NCBI RefSeq assembly: GCF_030717995.2
Contig: NZ_CP157743.1
Location: 372,001 to 436,000, forward strand
DNA: 64,000 nucleotides
DNA from: Methylomarinum sp. Ch1-1
GTDB taxonomy: Bacteria > Pseudomonadota > Gammaproteobacteria > Methylococcales > Methylomonadaceae
Reading direction: 5' to 3'
The translations under genes and the position numbers were made by a program. Shown one piece after another: positions 9,302-16,360 of this stretch. Each line of letters starts with the position of its first letter. Within the stretch, counting starts at the first letter, position 1. The notes beneath the pieces are model-generated. The model worked only from the letters and a program-made list of their open reading frames with translations, was not told the DNA's origin and made no database searches.

Positions 9302-9654
9302 ATCTCCTCTCGATGAGCTCATCGGCCTCCCCATCTCACTGGAATTGATCGCTGGAATTCAAAGCTGGCTCACGATGTTTCTAGACCTAAACTAGCGCTG
9401 TTTAGCGCAAGAAATTCTAATTTACATGTCAAGGATGATGAGATATAAAGGTGATGAGAGATAAGGTTTTTAACCCGGATGTTTGTTAAAGGTTGCCTGG
9501 GTTTTAAGAGATGTTGTAGGTACCTCAGCCAACCAGTTTTCAGCAAGATCTGAGCGGAGTATCGGATTTGCTGCAGTGTCTTTCATCTTCAATGATCCGG
9601 GTTAGTGCGGCATTACTTCCGTTTCTTTCGACCAAATTTACAAGGGAGTCTATC

Positions 9655-10149
9655 ATGGCTAAAAAAGATAAAGAAATAAACGTGACCCGAGAAACTTCTC
9701 CAAGCAGCAATCTTGTGGCTTTTGACGACCTGGATCGTTGGTTTGATGATTTCTTGTCGAGACGCTGGCCGCGGCCTTTTCAGGGGAGGCTTCCGGAGTG
9801 GTCTGAAAGCGATCTTTTCGTCGGAGAAAACTTACCCAATGTCGACATCATCGATCACGATAGTGAAATTGAAATCCAGGCCGCCTTGCCAGGGGTCAAA
9901 AAAGAAGATCTCGATGTCTCTATCGGTGAAAACACCGTGACGATCCGAGCATCAAGCCAAAAAGAAGAGAAGGAAGAAACCAAGCAATACTACCGTCAGG
10001 AAATCAGCCGGGGAGAATTTCAGCGCACCTTATCGTTACCGGCCAATGTCGACAGCGACAAAGCAAAAGCGAGCTTCAAAGACGGCATCTTAGCGATTAG
10101 CTTGCCCAAGTTGGAAAAAAGCAAACGCAAAAGCATAGAGATCAAGTAA
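9655..10149 (+). CDS. Small heat-shock protein, Hsp20/alpha-crystallin family
   Basis: An ATP-independent holdase that binds unfolding proteins in the cytoplasm. I use the ATG preceded by GGGAG, giving MAKKDKEINVTRE (164 residues); the earlier in-frame ATG adds 29 residues without family character. A variable N-terminus with WFDDFLSRRWPRPF is followed by the alpha-crystallin domain (about 60-150), with ALPGVKKEDLDVS, YRQEISRGEFQRTLSLP and the terminal A-x-x-x-N-G-like strand ASFKDGILAISLPK. An I-x-I-like tail (IEIK) is present. Upstream lies about 430 non-coding bases; I could not identify a sigma-32 promoter by eye. It is monocistronic, as the family A copy 3 element starts eight bases after the stop. 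Confidence 0.95.
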   Translation: MAKKDKEINVTRETSPSSNLVAFDDLDRWFDDFLSRRWPRPFQGRLPEWSESDLFVGENLPNVDIIDHDSEIEIQAALPGVKKEDLDVSIGENTVTIRASSQKEEKEETKQYYRQEISRGEFQRTLSLPANVDSDKAKASFKDGILAISLPKLEKSKRKSIEIK

Positions 10150-10157
10150 CTTTCATT

Positions 10158-10431
10158 GTAATTATTCAGCGTATTTTTCAGAGGGAGTAGATTATTGATT
10201 TATCGGGCTGTCTGCAACAGGACGTTGCAGCCAGAGCTTACGCCGCACAGGGAAGTGCAAGTGCCGCGTGAGGCAGGATGCCGTTAGCTGCCATGGATGT
10301 ATTCACCCAGCACCTAAATACCATAGACTATTGGCTATGTTTATTATCGTCGTTTATTTAGGTGCTGGGTGAACGCGTCCCGAGAAATCAATGGTCTACT
10401 CCCTAAACCCTGAAAGATACTGAATAGTTAC
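10158..10431. mobile_element. Family A element, copy 3, full length with hairpin core
   Basis: 274 bases from GTAATTATTCAG to CTGAATAGTTAC with the exact 8-bp duplication CTTTCATT (10150-10157 and 10432-10439). The terminal inverted repeats stay recognisable for about 50 bases (GGGAGTAGA-TATTGATTT-TCGGG in both arms). The hairpin core lies at about 10302-10373. Its orientation is opposite to the copy at 38611-40455. GTAA ends plus an 8-bp duplication are the hallmarks of IS66-family elements. No transposase is present, so it must move in trans. Confidence 0.92.
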
Positions 10432-10456
10432 CTTTCATTAATAAGGGTATAGCCGA

Positions 10457-10614
10457 AAATAACTGCCTTCTGCTTCATGTCTGATTAGGGTCGGTTCGGT
10501 CACTCGATTTACAGGTGTCAGCCGACATCAAGCAGGAGCGATTAGTTGCCAGAGATGAATTCACGGCGCCCTGAAAAGCGAATGACCGTTTCACACTATT
10601 TCGGGAAATTATTA
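10457..10614. mobile_element. Family C element, copy 1, without hairpin core
   Basis: Ends AATAACTGCC and (complement) AATAATTTCCC, with a second conserved inverted block GGTTCGGTCACTCG / GGTCATTCG inside. It aligns with the element at 58820-59135 over both arms (CACTCGATTTACAGGTGTC... and CGGCGCCCTGAAAAGCG). Where that copy has the hairpin core, this one has only about 13 bases. No clear target duplication was found, so the ends are approximate. Confidence 0.6.
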
Positions 10615-10745
10615 TTAGTATAATCCTAAGCGGCGCATACAATTCAGCCGCCCGAAAATCGCCGGCCGAGCCTAGATCTCGATAGACCGTGCGATTCCCG
10701 ACGACAGCTTTGCTGTGAAGCAATCATCAAATAGGGTCAATTATC

Positions 10746-11291
10746 ATGCAAATTCCACTACAAATCATTTTTCGCGGCATCCCGCCTTCCGAAGCAGTAG
10801 AGGCCAACATTCGAGAAAAAGCGGCTAAACTGGAGCAATTCAACTCCCATATCATGAGTTGTCGGGTGGCCGTGGAGGCCGACCATCAACATAGCCATCA
10901 AGGCAATCTCTATCATGTTCGCATCGACATCACGACCCCGCAGAAGGAACTGGTGGTGAGTCGCGAGCATCATGACAAACATGCGCATGAGGACGTCTAT
11001 GTCGCCGTTCGAGACGCATTCAGAGCCGCGAGAAGGCAGTTGGAGGACTATTCCCGCATCATCCGAGGCGAGGTCAAAACGCATGACCTACAAGGCAATG
11101 GCGTCGTCGCAAGACTGATTCCGGAAGAGGATCATGGCTTCATCGAGGCGAATGAAGACGGCCACGAACTCTATTTTCACCGCAACAGCGTCAGAGGCAA
11201 GGGGTTTGATGCATTGGAAGTCGGCAGCAAGGTCCGTTATGTCGAAGAAGAAGCCGATCCCGGGCCGCAGGCGAGCTCCGTTTACCCCTAA
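10746..11291 (+). CDS. Ribosome hibernation factor (HPF/RaiA-like) fused to a cold-shock-like domain
   Basis: 181 residues. Residues 1-105 show the HPF/RaiA beta-alpha-beta fold (LQIIFRGIPPSEAVEANIREKAAKLEQF, then YHVRIDITTP and HEDVYVAVRDAFRAARRQLEDY), which docks in the ribosomal decoding centre and blocks translation in stationary phase. Residues about 118-172 form a diverged cold-shock/S1-like OB domain (GVVARLIPEEDHGFI then ELYFHRNSVRGKGFDALEVGSKVRY). The OB domain replaces the dimerising tail of long HPF. Such fusions are known in proteobacteria but poorly studied; I expect ribosome binding, with the OB domain touching RNA. Start ATG preceded by GGGTCAA only, so a weak ribosome site. 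It is monocistronic. Confidence 0.88.
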   Translation: MQIPLQIIFRGIPPSEAVEANIREKAAKLEQFNSHIMSCRVAVEADHQHSHQGNLYHVRIDITTPQKELVVSREHHDKHAHEDVYVAVRDAFRAARRQLEDYSRIIRGEVKTHDLQGNGVVARLIPEEDHGFIEANEDGHELYFHRNSVRGKGFDALEVGSKVRYVEEEADPGPQASSVYP

Positions 11292-11395
11292 GAATCCATC
11301 GCTGGATTTCTCAACCGGTCGCCGATGGCACAACGGCTTGCCATCGGTGATTCAGGCGAGCACATAGTCGGTATTATTCTGTCGGCAATTGTGAA

Positions 11396-11442
11396 GGTAG
11401 GTGCAGATTTAGCCGCGCAATGCGGATAAATTCGCAGCTACC
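11396..11442. repeat. 47-bp imperfect palindrome
   Basis: GGTAGGTGCAGATTTA and (complement of the right arm) GGTAGCTGCGAATTTAT form the outer arms, with GCCGC/GCGG inside. The remainder of 11292-11588 holds a family B-like end (CAGCAATTCCCATG...GTTTGGCGCTTAAAAAGGG, 11444-11482) and, at 11543-11567, one arm of the inverted repeat found at 42171-42294 (AAAAGTAGCCTGTCCCC). Confidence 0.6.
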
Positions 11443-11588
11443 TCAGCAATTCCCATGTCATCAGTTTGGCGCTTAAAAAGGGTTAACCCTGTATCAGGTA
11501 GCTCTGCAAACAGTGTGCGCGGCATGGCCGATTCTTGTTCCAGTAAAAGTAGCCTGTCCCCTTTTTTCTATAGGCATTTGAGCGATAA

Positions 11589-12233
11589 TCAATCGCGCCA
11601 GCAATTTTCTGAGACAAATGCCTCCAGCGACTGTGCTTTGGCCCAGTTTTCCAACTCCAGCATCGGCTTGGAATAAAATTCCGCAACATGTCCCAGACAT
11701 AAAATAGCTATCGGCTGACTGCCTTCCGGCATCGCCAACAAGCGCGCCAATGCCTGCGGGTCGAACAACGACACCCACCCCATCCCCAGACCTTCGGCGC
11801 GAGCCGCCAACCACAGATTTTGAATGGCGCAGGCGGCCGAAGCCAAATCCATTTCCGGCAAGGTTCTACGACCAAAAACATGTCGTTCGCGTTTATCCGG
11901 CATCGCCACGACTAGCAATTCCGCACAATCGAGTACGCCCTCGACCTTTAACTTCATAAATTCATCATGGCGCTCGCCTACAGCCTTGGCGGTTTTTATC
12001 CTCTCATCCTCGACCAGGTCGTGGATCTTCCCCCTCAAGGCCTTATCGGTAATGCGTATAAAACGCCAGGGCTGCATCAGGCCCACGCTGCCGGCCTGAT
12101 GCGCGGCCTGCAACAAGCGTTGCAAAATCTCGGGATCGACCGGGTCGGGCAAAAAATGGCGCATATCCCGGCGCTCGGCTATGGCCCGGTAAACGGCGGC
12201 GATCTCAGCGTCGCTAAAACGGTGCTTATTCAC
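11589..12233 (-). CDS. bluB: 5,6-dimethylbenzimidazole synthase BluB
   Basis: A flavin-destructase that breaks down reduced FMN with oxygen to make dimethylbenzimidazole, the lower ligand of B12. 214 residues from a GTG start (VNKHRFSDAEI, read as Met). A longer TTG start is possible, but its extra residues (LSKLEIAV) are encoded by the end of a family B element, so I reject it. Nitroreductase-fold signatures are AIAERRDMRHFLPDPVDPEILQ (FMN phosphate site), AGSVGLMQPWRFI, LPEMDLASAACAIQNLWLAARAEGLGMGWVS and LCLGHV. It is oxygen-dependent, so it implies aerobic lower-ligand synthesis. It is last in the cobT-TM2-cobS-bluB run but is separated from cobS by the element. Confidence 0.95.
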   Translation of the reverse strand: MNKHRFSDAEIAAVYRAIAERRDMRHFLPDPVDPEILQRLLQAAHQAGSVGLMQPWRFIRITDKALRGKIHDLVEDERIKTAKAVGERHDEFMKLKVEGVLDCAELLVVAMPDKRERHVFGRRTLPEMDLASAACAIQNLWLAARAEGLGMGWVSLFDPQALARLLAMPEGSQPIAILCLGHVAEFYSKPMLELENWAKAQSLEAFVSENCWRD

Positions 12234-12387
12234 AGCAATTTCCAATTTGGATAACAAAGAGGGCTTGGGGGGTGTCTGGCGGGGATGTCGGCGGTAGGAC
12301 CTCCGCCGTCATGCCCCCACGGTGTTCCTCGACAGGCACACCCCGGGGCCCTAAACACCGCTAAAACGCTCAAACTGGAAATTACTG
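12233..12387. mobile_element. Family B element, copy 1, at the cobS-bluB junction
   Basis: 155 bases with ends CAGCAATTTCCAATTTG and (complement) CAGTAATTTCCAGTTTG. The flanks GCTTATTCA (12224-12232) and GCGCATTCA (12388-12396) match at 7 of 9, as expected for a decayed 9-bp target duplication. Interior sequence (GGCGGGGATGTCGGCGG, TCCTCGACAGGCACACCCC) is a diverged version of the copies at 18307, 24231 and 48552. Its last base supplies the G of the present bluB GTG start. Confidence 0.85.
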
Positions 12388-12393
12388 GCGCAT

Positions 12394-13116
12394 TCATGCT
12401 ATCGCCACTGTCAACAAAACCGCCATTTCGACCAATTCCACCGTCGCCCCGTAAACATCGCCGGTCATGCCGCCCAAGCGCTGCATCGCCAACGCATAAA
12501 CCAGCAACGACATCAACGCCGCCGCCAATAGCGGAATCAACCCCAGCACAGCAAAGACCAGCGCCACGATGATCAGCACCAGCACAGCTCCCGGCAATCT
12601 AGGCAGATTTTGTATCAGTGTCTCGGCCAAACCCTGTTTTCTGACATAAGGCGCGCTCAGCATCAATTGCAATAACGCCGCGCGCCCCAACAACGGCGCG
12701 CACCACAACACCGTCAAGTCGCCATCAACCAGGATTTCCACTAAGGCCGTCCATTTCAACAACAACAGCAAAACCAACATGATCACGGCCATCGGGCCGG
12801 CCGCCGGATCCTTCATGATCTCCAGCGTGCGCTGCCGGTCTCCCAAACCGCCTGCCCAGGCATCGGCGCAGTCGGCCAGGCCATCCAGATGCAGGCCGCC
12901 GGTCAACATGACCCAGACGGTCAGCAGTAACGCGGCCTGCAATCCTTCTCCTGCGCCCTCTGTCAGCACAGCCAATAAGGTCACGATGGCGCCGATCAAT
13001 AAACCTATCAGCGGGTAATACAACACCGACAAACCCAATTGCCGATCACTGGCAATGAAGCTAAAGGGGACGGGAATTCGGGTGAGAAATTGCAGCGCTA
13101 AGGCGAATGAATACAC
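12394..13116 (-). CDS. cobS: Adenosylcobinamide-GDP ribazoletransferase CobS
   Basis: A polytopic inner-membrane enzyme that joins adenosylcobinamide-GDP to alpha-ribazole (phosphate), the last assembly step of cobalamin. 240 residues, normal for the family. Signatures are FLTRIPVP at 12-19, YYPLIGLLIG, LTGGLHLDGLADCADAWAGG with the conserved acidic residues, and LEIMKDPAAGPMAV. Five or more hydrophobic stretches follow. The C-terminal TGDVYGATVELVEMAVLL segment is also typical. It follows the TM2 gene by 12 bases, in the same run as cobT, whose product alpha-ribazole phosphate it consumes. Its TGA stop overlaps the target duplication of the downstream family B element. Confidence 0.95.
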   Translation of the reverse strand: MYSFALALQFLTRIPVPFSFIASDRQLGLSVLYYPLIGLLIGAIVTLLAVLTEGAGEGLQAALLLTVWVMLTGGLHLDGLADCADAWAGGLGDRQRTLEIMKDPAAGPMAVIMLVLLLLLKWTALVEILVDGDLTVLWCAPLLGRAALLQLMLSAPYVRKQGLAETLIQNLPRLPGAVLVLIIVALVFAVLGLIPLLAAALMSLLVYALAMQRLGGMTGDVYGATVELVEMAVLLTVAIA

Positions 13117-13128
13117 GTAAGCGGTCGT

Positions 13129-13545
13129 TTACTTCAAAAAACGCCCTTTCGCGTCCTTATAAATATGCCCGGTCAACAACAACACCGCTTCGGTAAAGCC
13201 CCAGACCACGCCGTAGCCGCCGGTAATCAGCGTCACCAAAATCTGGGCGATCCCCAGACCATAAAAGCCCAAATAAATCCGGTGCAAACCGATCGCGCCA
13301 AACAGAAACCCCAATACCACGGCGACCCATCTTCTCTTAACCGGTCTGGTATCCTTCAAATAAGCGCCGACCGGGCCGACTTCGGTTACCGTGTCGTCAT
13401 CATCCATATCAAAATCGACATCATCGCCGACCTTAGGCGGGGAATCCAAGGTCCATTGATCGATATGAAACTCATAAAACTTGTCTTCAAACTTGATAAC
13501 GCCGGTCTGCGTGTTGTCGTCGTAACTCTCTATGTGTCCAATCAT
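13129..13545 (-). CDS. TM2-domain protein with an N-terminal OB/cold-shock-like domain
   Basis: 138 residues. Residues 1-60 resemble a cold-shock/S1-like small beta barrel (MIGHIESYDDNTQTGVIKFEDKFYEFHID, then PPKVGDDVDFDMDD). Residues about 70-138 form a TM2 domain: two membrane helices with the conserved FGAIGLHRIYLGFYGLGIAQ and a C-terminal GVVWGFTEAVLLLTG. TM2 proteins have no settled biochemical role. The gene lies between cobT (34 bases) and cobS (12 bases) in the same orientation, so it is co-transcribed with cobalamin genes. Whether it helps membrane placement of CobS is only a guess. Confidence 0.85.
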   Translation of the reverse strand: MIGHIESYDDNTQTGVIKFEDKFYEFHIDQWTLDSPPKVGDDVDFDMDDDDTVTEVGPVGAYLKDTRPVKRRWVAVVLGFLFGAIGLHRIYLGFYGLGIAQILVTLITGGYGVVWGFTEAVLLLTGHIYKDAKGRFLK

Positions 13546-13579
13546 TAATTCTTTACCTTAATTTCTAAAAGCACAGGAT

Positions 13580-14620
13580 TTATTCTGTTGTTATCCGAGC
13601 CTGTGCGAATGTCGCCATTTCGTTATGCAGCCGGCAAGCCATCTGTATCAATGGAACCGCCGCCACCGCGCCGCTGCCCTCTCCTAGGCGCATATCCAAA
13701 TCCAATATCGGCCGCACTTCCAAGGCCCGTAACACCAGGCGATGGCCTTTTTCATGGGAGCAATGAGCAAAAAACAACCAATCCTTCACCTGGGGATTGA
13801 TGCTGACCGCGGATAACGCCGCCACCGTGGCGATGAAACCATCGACCATCACTGGTAAGCGCTGTTGCGCCGCATAGAGGTAGGCGCCGACCAAGGCCGC
13901 AATTTCAAAGCCGCCCAGATATTGCAATATCTTAAGCGGTGATTCAAGCACAGATTGATGTTTCTCTAGGGACGACTGAACAACCTCGGTCTTGTGTTCG
14001 ACTTGCGCCTCGGTCAAGCCGGTTCCCGCACCGGTGATTTCAACGGCATCGATAGCCAGCAAGGCCGCGGCCAGCGCGGTGGCGCTGGTGGTGTTGGCAA
14101 TCCCCATTTCACCGCCGATAAAAAGCCGCGCGTCTTGATGCAAGGCCCTGGTTACGGCCGCTTTGCCGGCATTCATTGCCTTTTCAAGCTGTTCGCAGGT
14201 CATCGCCGCCTGCTCGCTAAAATTAGCGGTCCCGTTGCCGGCTCGATCGACGACGACTCCCTGACAGTCGATCGCCTCGATCAAGCCGACATCGATGACC
14301 TCGAAATCCGCTCGCACATAACGTGACAGGACATTGATCGCAGCGCCTTGATTGACGAAGTTTCTGACCATTTCGGTCGTCACCACTTGTGGGAAGGCCG
14401 ATACCGATTCCTCGGCGACGCCATGATCGGCGGCAAACACCGATACCCAAACATGATCAACCGACGGCGTTTCGCTGCGTTGCAGCGCCGCCAAGCGCAG
14501 CGCAATTTCTTCCAACATGCCCAGCGACCCGGGGGGCTTGGTCAATTGCGCTTGTCTGTCTCGCGCTTTCTGATAATAATCACGATCGGACGAGGGAATC
14601 GCCGTTGCTAACCAATTCAT
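13580..14620 (-). CDS. cobT: Nicotinate-nucleotide:dimethylbenzimidazole phosphoribosyltransferase CobT
   Basis: Transfers phosphoribose from nicotinate mononucleotide to dimethylbenzimidazole, giving alpha-ribazole phosphate, in the cytoplasm. 346 residues, the usual length. Signatures are LTKPPGSLGMLEEIA near 27-41, VFAADHGVAEESVSAFPQVVT, FIGGEMGIANTTSATALAA, LQYLGGFEIAALVGAYLYAAQQRLPVMVDGF in two blocks, FAHCSHEKGH, and the glycine-rich LGEGSGAVAAVPL whose glutamate is the catalytic base. It is the first gene of the cobT-TM2-cobS-bluB run. A family A element begins 29 bases upstream, separating it from cobU, so the promoter is probably in or near that element. Confidence 0.97.
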   Translation of the reverse strand: MNWLATAIPSSDRDYYQKARDRQAQLTKPPGSLGMLEEIALRLAALQRSETPSVDHVWVSVFAADHGVAEESVSAFPQVVTTEMVRNFVNQGAAINVLSRYVRADFEVIDVGLIEAIDCQGVVVDRAGNGTANFSEQAAMTCEQLEKAMNAGKAAVTRALHQDARLFIGGEMGIANTTSATALAAALLAIDAVEITGAGTGLTEAQVEHKTEVVQSSLEKHQSVLESPLKILQYLGGFEIAALVGAYLYAAQQRLPVMVDGFIATVAALSAVSINPQVKDWLFFAHCSHEKGHRLVLRALEVRPILDLDMRLGEGSGAVAAVPLIQMACRLHNEMATFAQARITTE

Positions 14621-14649
14621 TATCTATGCGTTAATATCTTTGAAAAAAT

Positions 14650-14847
14650 GTAACTATTCAGCTTGATACTGAGATAATATTCCTTTTACTATCAATTGCT
14701 TGCGGAATAGGGATATATTCACCCAGCACCTAAATTCCATCGACTAATGGCTGCGATAAATCATCTTCGTTTATTTAGGTGCTGGGTGAACGGCGTCTTC
14801 TGGAGCAAGTAACTGATAGTAAGAGCATTTTTATACTGAATAGTTAC
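14650..14847. mobile_element. Family A element, copy 4 (subtype with different inner arms)
   Basis: 198 bases from GTAACTATTCAG to CTGAATAGTTAC with the perfect 8-bp duplication GAAAAAAT (14642-14649 and 14848-14855). Inner arms carry TTACTATCAATTGCTTGC / TTACTATCAGTTACTTGC and differ from copies 2, 3 and 5, so two subtypes coexist. The hairpin core is at about 14718-14790. It separates cobT from cobU. Confidence 0.9.
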
Positions 14848-14878
14848 GAAAAAATCACCATCGGAACATCAGAGTATT

Positions 14879-15406
14879 TTACGGCGATTTCAACACCTGT
14901 GGTAGACCCGCCGTCACCAACACCACCCGATCGCAGATGCGAGCGATATCCTGATGCAGGCGCCCAGCCTCGTCGACAAAGCGACGGGTGTTTTTTTGCA
15001 TCGGCACCACACCGTGGCCGACCTCATTGCTGACCATGATGATGCGTCCGGAGGTTCGTTGCAACACTGACAATAACGCGCTCTTTTCCTGTTGAAATCG
15101 CTCAAATTGCAAGCCCCCTCGCCGATCGAACAAAACATTACTGAGCCATAAGGTCAAACAGTCTATCAACAGGCAACTGTCGTCGGTCGTATAAAGCTTA
15201 ATCGTATCCGCCAACCGGATCGGCTCTTCCACCGTCAACCAGTGCTCCGGCCTGTCCGCCCGGTGGCGGGCGATGCGGCTTTGCATTTCATCGTCGCCGA
15301 CTTCGGCGGTGGCAACATAGATCACCGCTTTATCCTCGGCCAGCGCCTGTCGTTCGGCATAACGGCTCTTACCGGAACGGGCGCCTCCCAACACCAACTC
15401 AATCAT
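14879..15406 (-). CDS. cobU: Adenosylcobinamide kinase/guanylyltransferase CobU (CobP)
   Basis: A bifunctional cytoplasmic enzyme that phosphorylates adenosylcobinamide and then transfers GMP to give adenosylcobinamide-GDP, the CobS substrate. 175 residues, typical. The P-loop GGARSGKS lies at residues 7-14, followed by VIYVATAEVGDDEMQSRIARHRADRP with the guanylylated histidine, LLIDCLTLWLSN (Walker B-like), and IIMVSNEVGHGVVP. It overlaps the universal stress gene by eight bases and is last in a minus-strand run starting at yheS. That organisation ties its expression to non-cobalamin genes. Confidence 0.96.
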   Translation of the reverse strand: MIELVLGGARSGKSRYAERQALAEDKAVIYVATAEVGDDEMQSRIARHRADRPEHWLTVEEPIRLADTIKLYTTDDSCLLIDCLTLWLSNVLFDRRGGLQFERFQQEKSALLSVLQRTSGRIIMVSNEVGHGVVPMQKNTRRFVDEAGRLHQDIARICDRVVLVTAGLPQVLKSP

Positions 15407-15842
15407 CTCTCAAGCGCACCGCCAGTACATCGCATTTCGCGTAATGCAAGACCCCGTTGGCCGTCGATCCCAACAACAGCGCCAAACCATGGCGACCGTG
15501 CGAACCGACGACGATCAGATCCACCTCTTTTTCCTCGGCAACCCTGACGATTTCCAGCTTGGGACTGCCGATTTCCAACCATTGCCTCTCGGCGGCAACC
15601 TCCAACTGGGCGCCCAGTTGGGCCAAACGCTTTCTAGCCGACGCCATCAGTTCTTCGGTCAAGTCTCCGTCAAAGGGAATTATTGGTCCATAGGAAGCAT
15701 CGGTAATAGGCAAATTGTCGACGACATGAATTAAGCTCAATTGCGCCTGATTCTGGTCGGCCAGGAACTTGGCCTTGCGGGCTACTTCCCGGCCATGATC
15801 GGAAAAATCGGCCGCCAGTAAAATATGTCGATAAACATTCAT
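15399..15842 (-). CDS. Universal stress protein, UspA family
   Basis: 147 residues, one Usp domain. The N-terminal strand with YRHILLAADFSDHG is followed by the ATP-binding G-x2-G-x9-G-S/T pattern as GSHGRHGLALLLGSTANG near 116-133 and the closing strand CDVLAVRL. Members with this motif bind ATP and help in stress or growth arrest; specific partners are unknown. It overlaps cobU by eight bases and follows the membrane protein gene by nine bases, so it is within an operon. It is close in pattern to E. coli UspA, but orthology cannot be settled by eye. Confidence 0.92.
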   Translation of the reverse strand: MNVYRHILLAADFSDHGREVARKAKFLADQNQAQLSLIHVVDNLPITDASYGPIIPFDGDLTEELMASARKRLAQLGAQLEVAAERQWLEIGSPKLEIVRVAEEKEVDLIVVGSHGRHGLALLLGSTANGVLHYAKCDVLAVRLRDD

Positions 15843-15851
15843 AATAATCCT

Positions 15852-16358
15852 CTATGGGTTAGCCAGTTCTGGAAACAACAACGCCATCACTTGATAGGAC
15901 GCCAGTATATATAAAAACGACACCCCCAGGGCGAAAATCAGCGGCTGCGACAAGGCGTATTTGAGGATATGCCCGGTCACGACCCAGTGCCACAACATCA
16001 AAATCACCACGACGACGAATGCCGGGGCGGAACCCTGGCCGACCAGCGAGGCGATCGCCGGCAAGGCGAATAAACTCAGCAGTGCGTCGGTGCCCAACAG
16101 CGCACAGGCGGTTTGCCGAAAACGTTCAGGCTTACCGAAAAGACTCAGCAGCCCCCAGGAGAAAACGATGATCAACACAACCTCGACCAGCACTTGCTGC
16201 AAGGCGCTGGACGCATCGGCGCTCAATTTAAGAATCAAAAAATTGATCGCCATATACACCGGAATCAAAAGGCGCAGTAACCACTGCGAAGCCGGAATAT
16301 CCTGCGGTCCTTTTCTGAAAATGACTATTTCATAAAATAATTTGATGTATTCATACAT
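15852..16358 (-). CDS. Conserved four- to five-helix membrane protein, function unknown
   Basis: 168 residues, not recognised beyond a general resemblance to Yip1-like or other small polytopic proteins. An amphipathic start (MYEYIKLFYEIVIFRKGPQDIP) precedes hydrophobic segments at roughly 28-45, 58-75, 85-105, 112-130 and 138-160. No catalytic or transport motif is visible. It lies two bases after yheS and nine before the Usp gene, so it is co-transcribed with them. Confidence 0.75.
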   Translation of the reverse strand: MYEYIKLFYEIVIFRKGPQDIPASQWLLRLLIPVYMAINFLILKLSADASSALQQVLVEVVLIIVFSWGLLSLFGKPERFRQTACALLGTDALLSLFALPAIASLVGQGSAPAFVVVVILMLWHWVVTGHILKYALSQPLIFALGVSFLYILASYQVMALLFPELANP

Positions 16359-16360
16359 GG

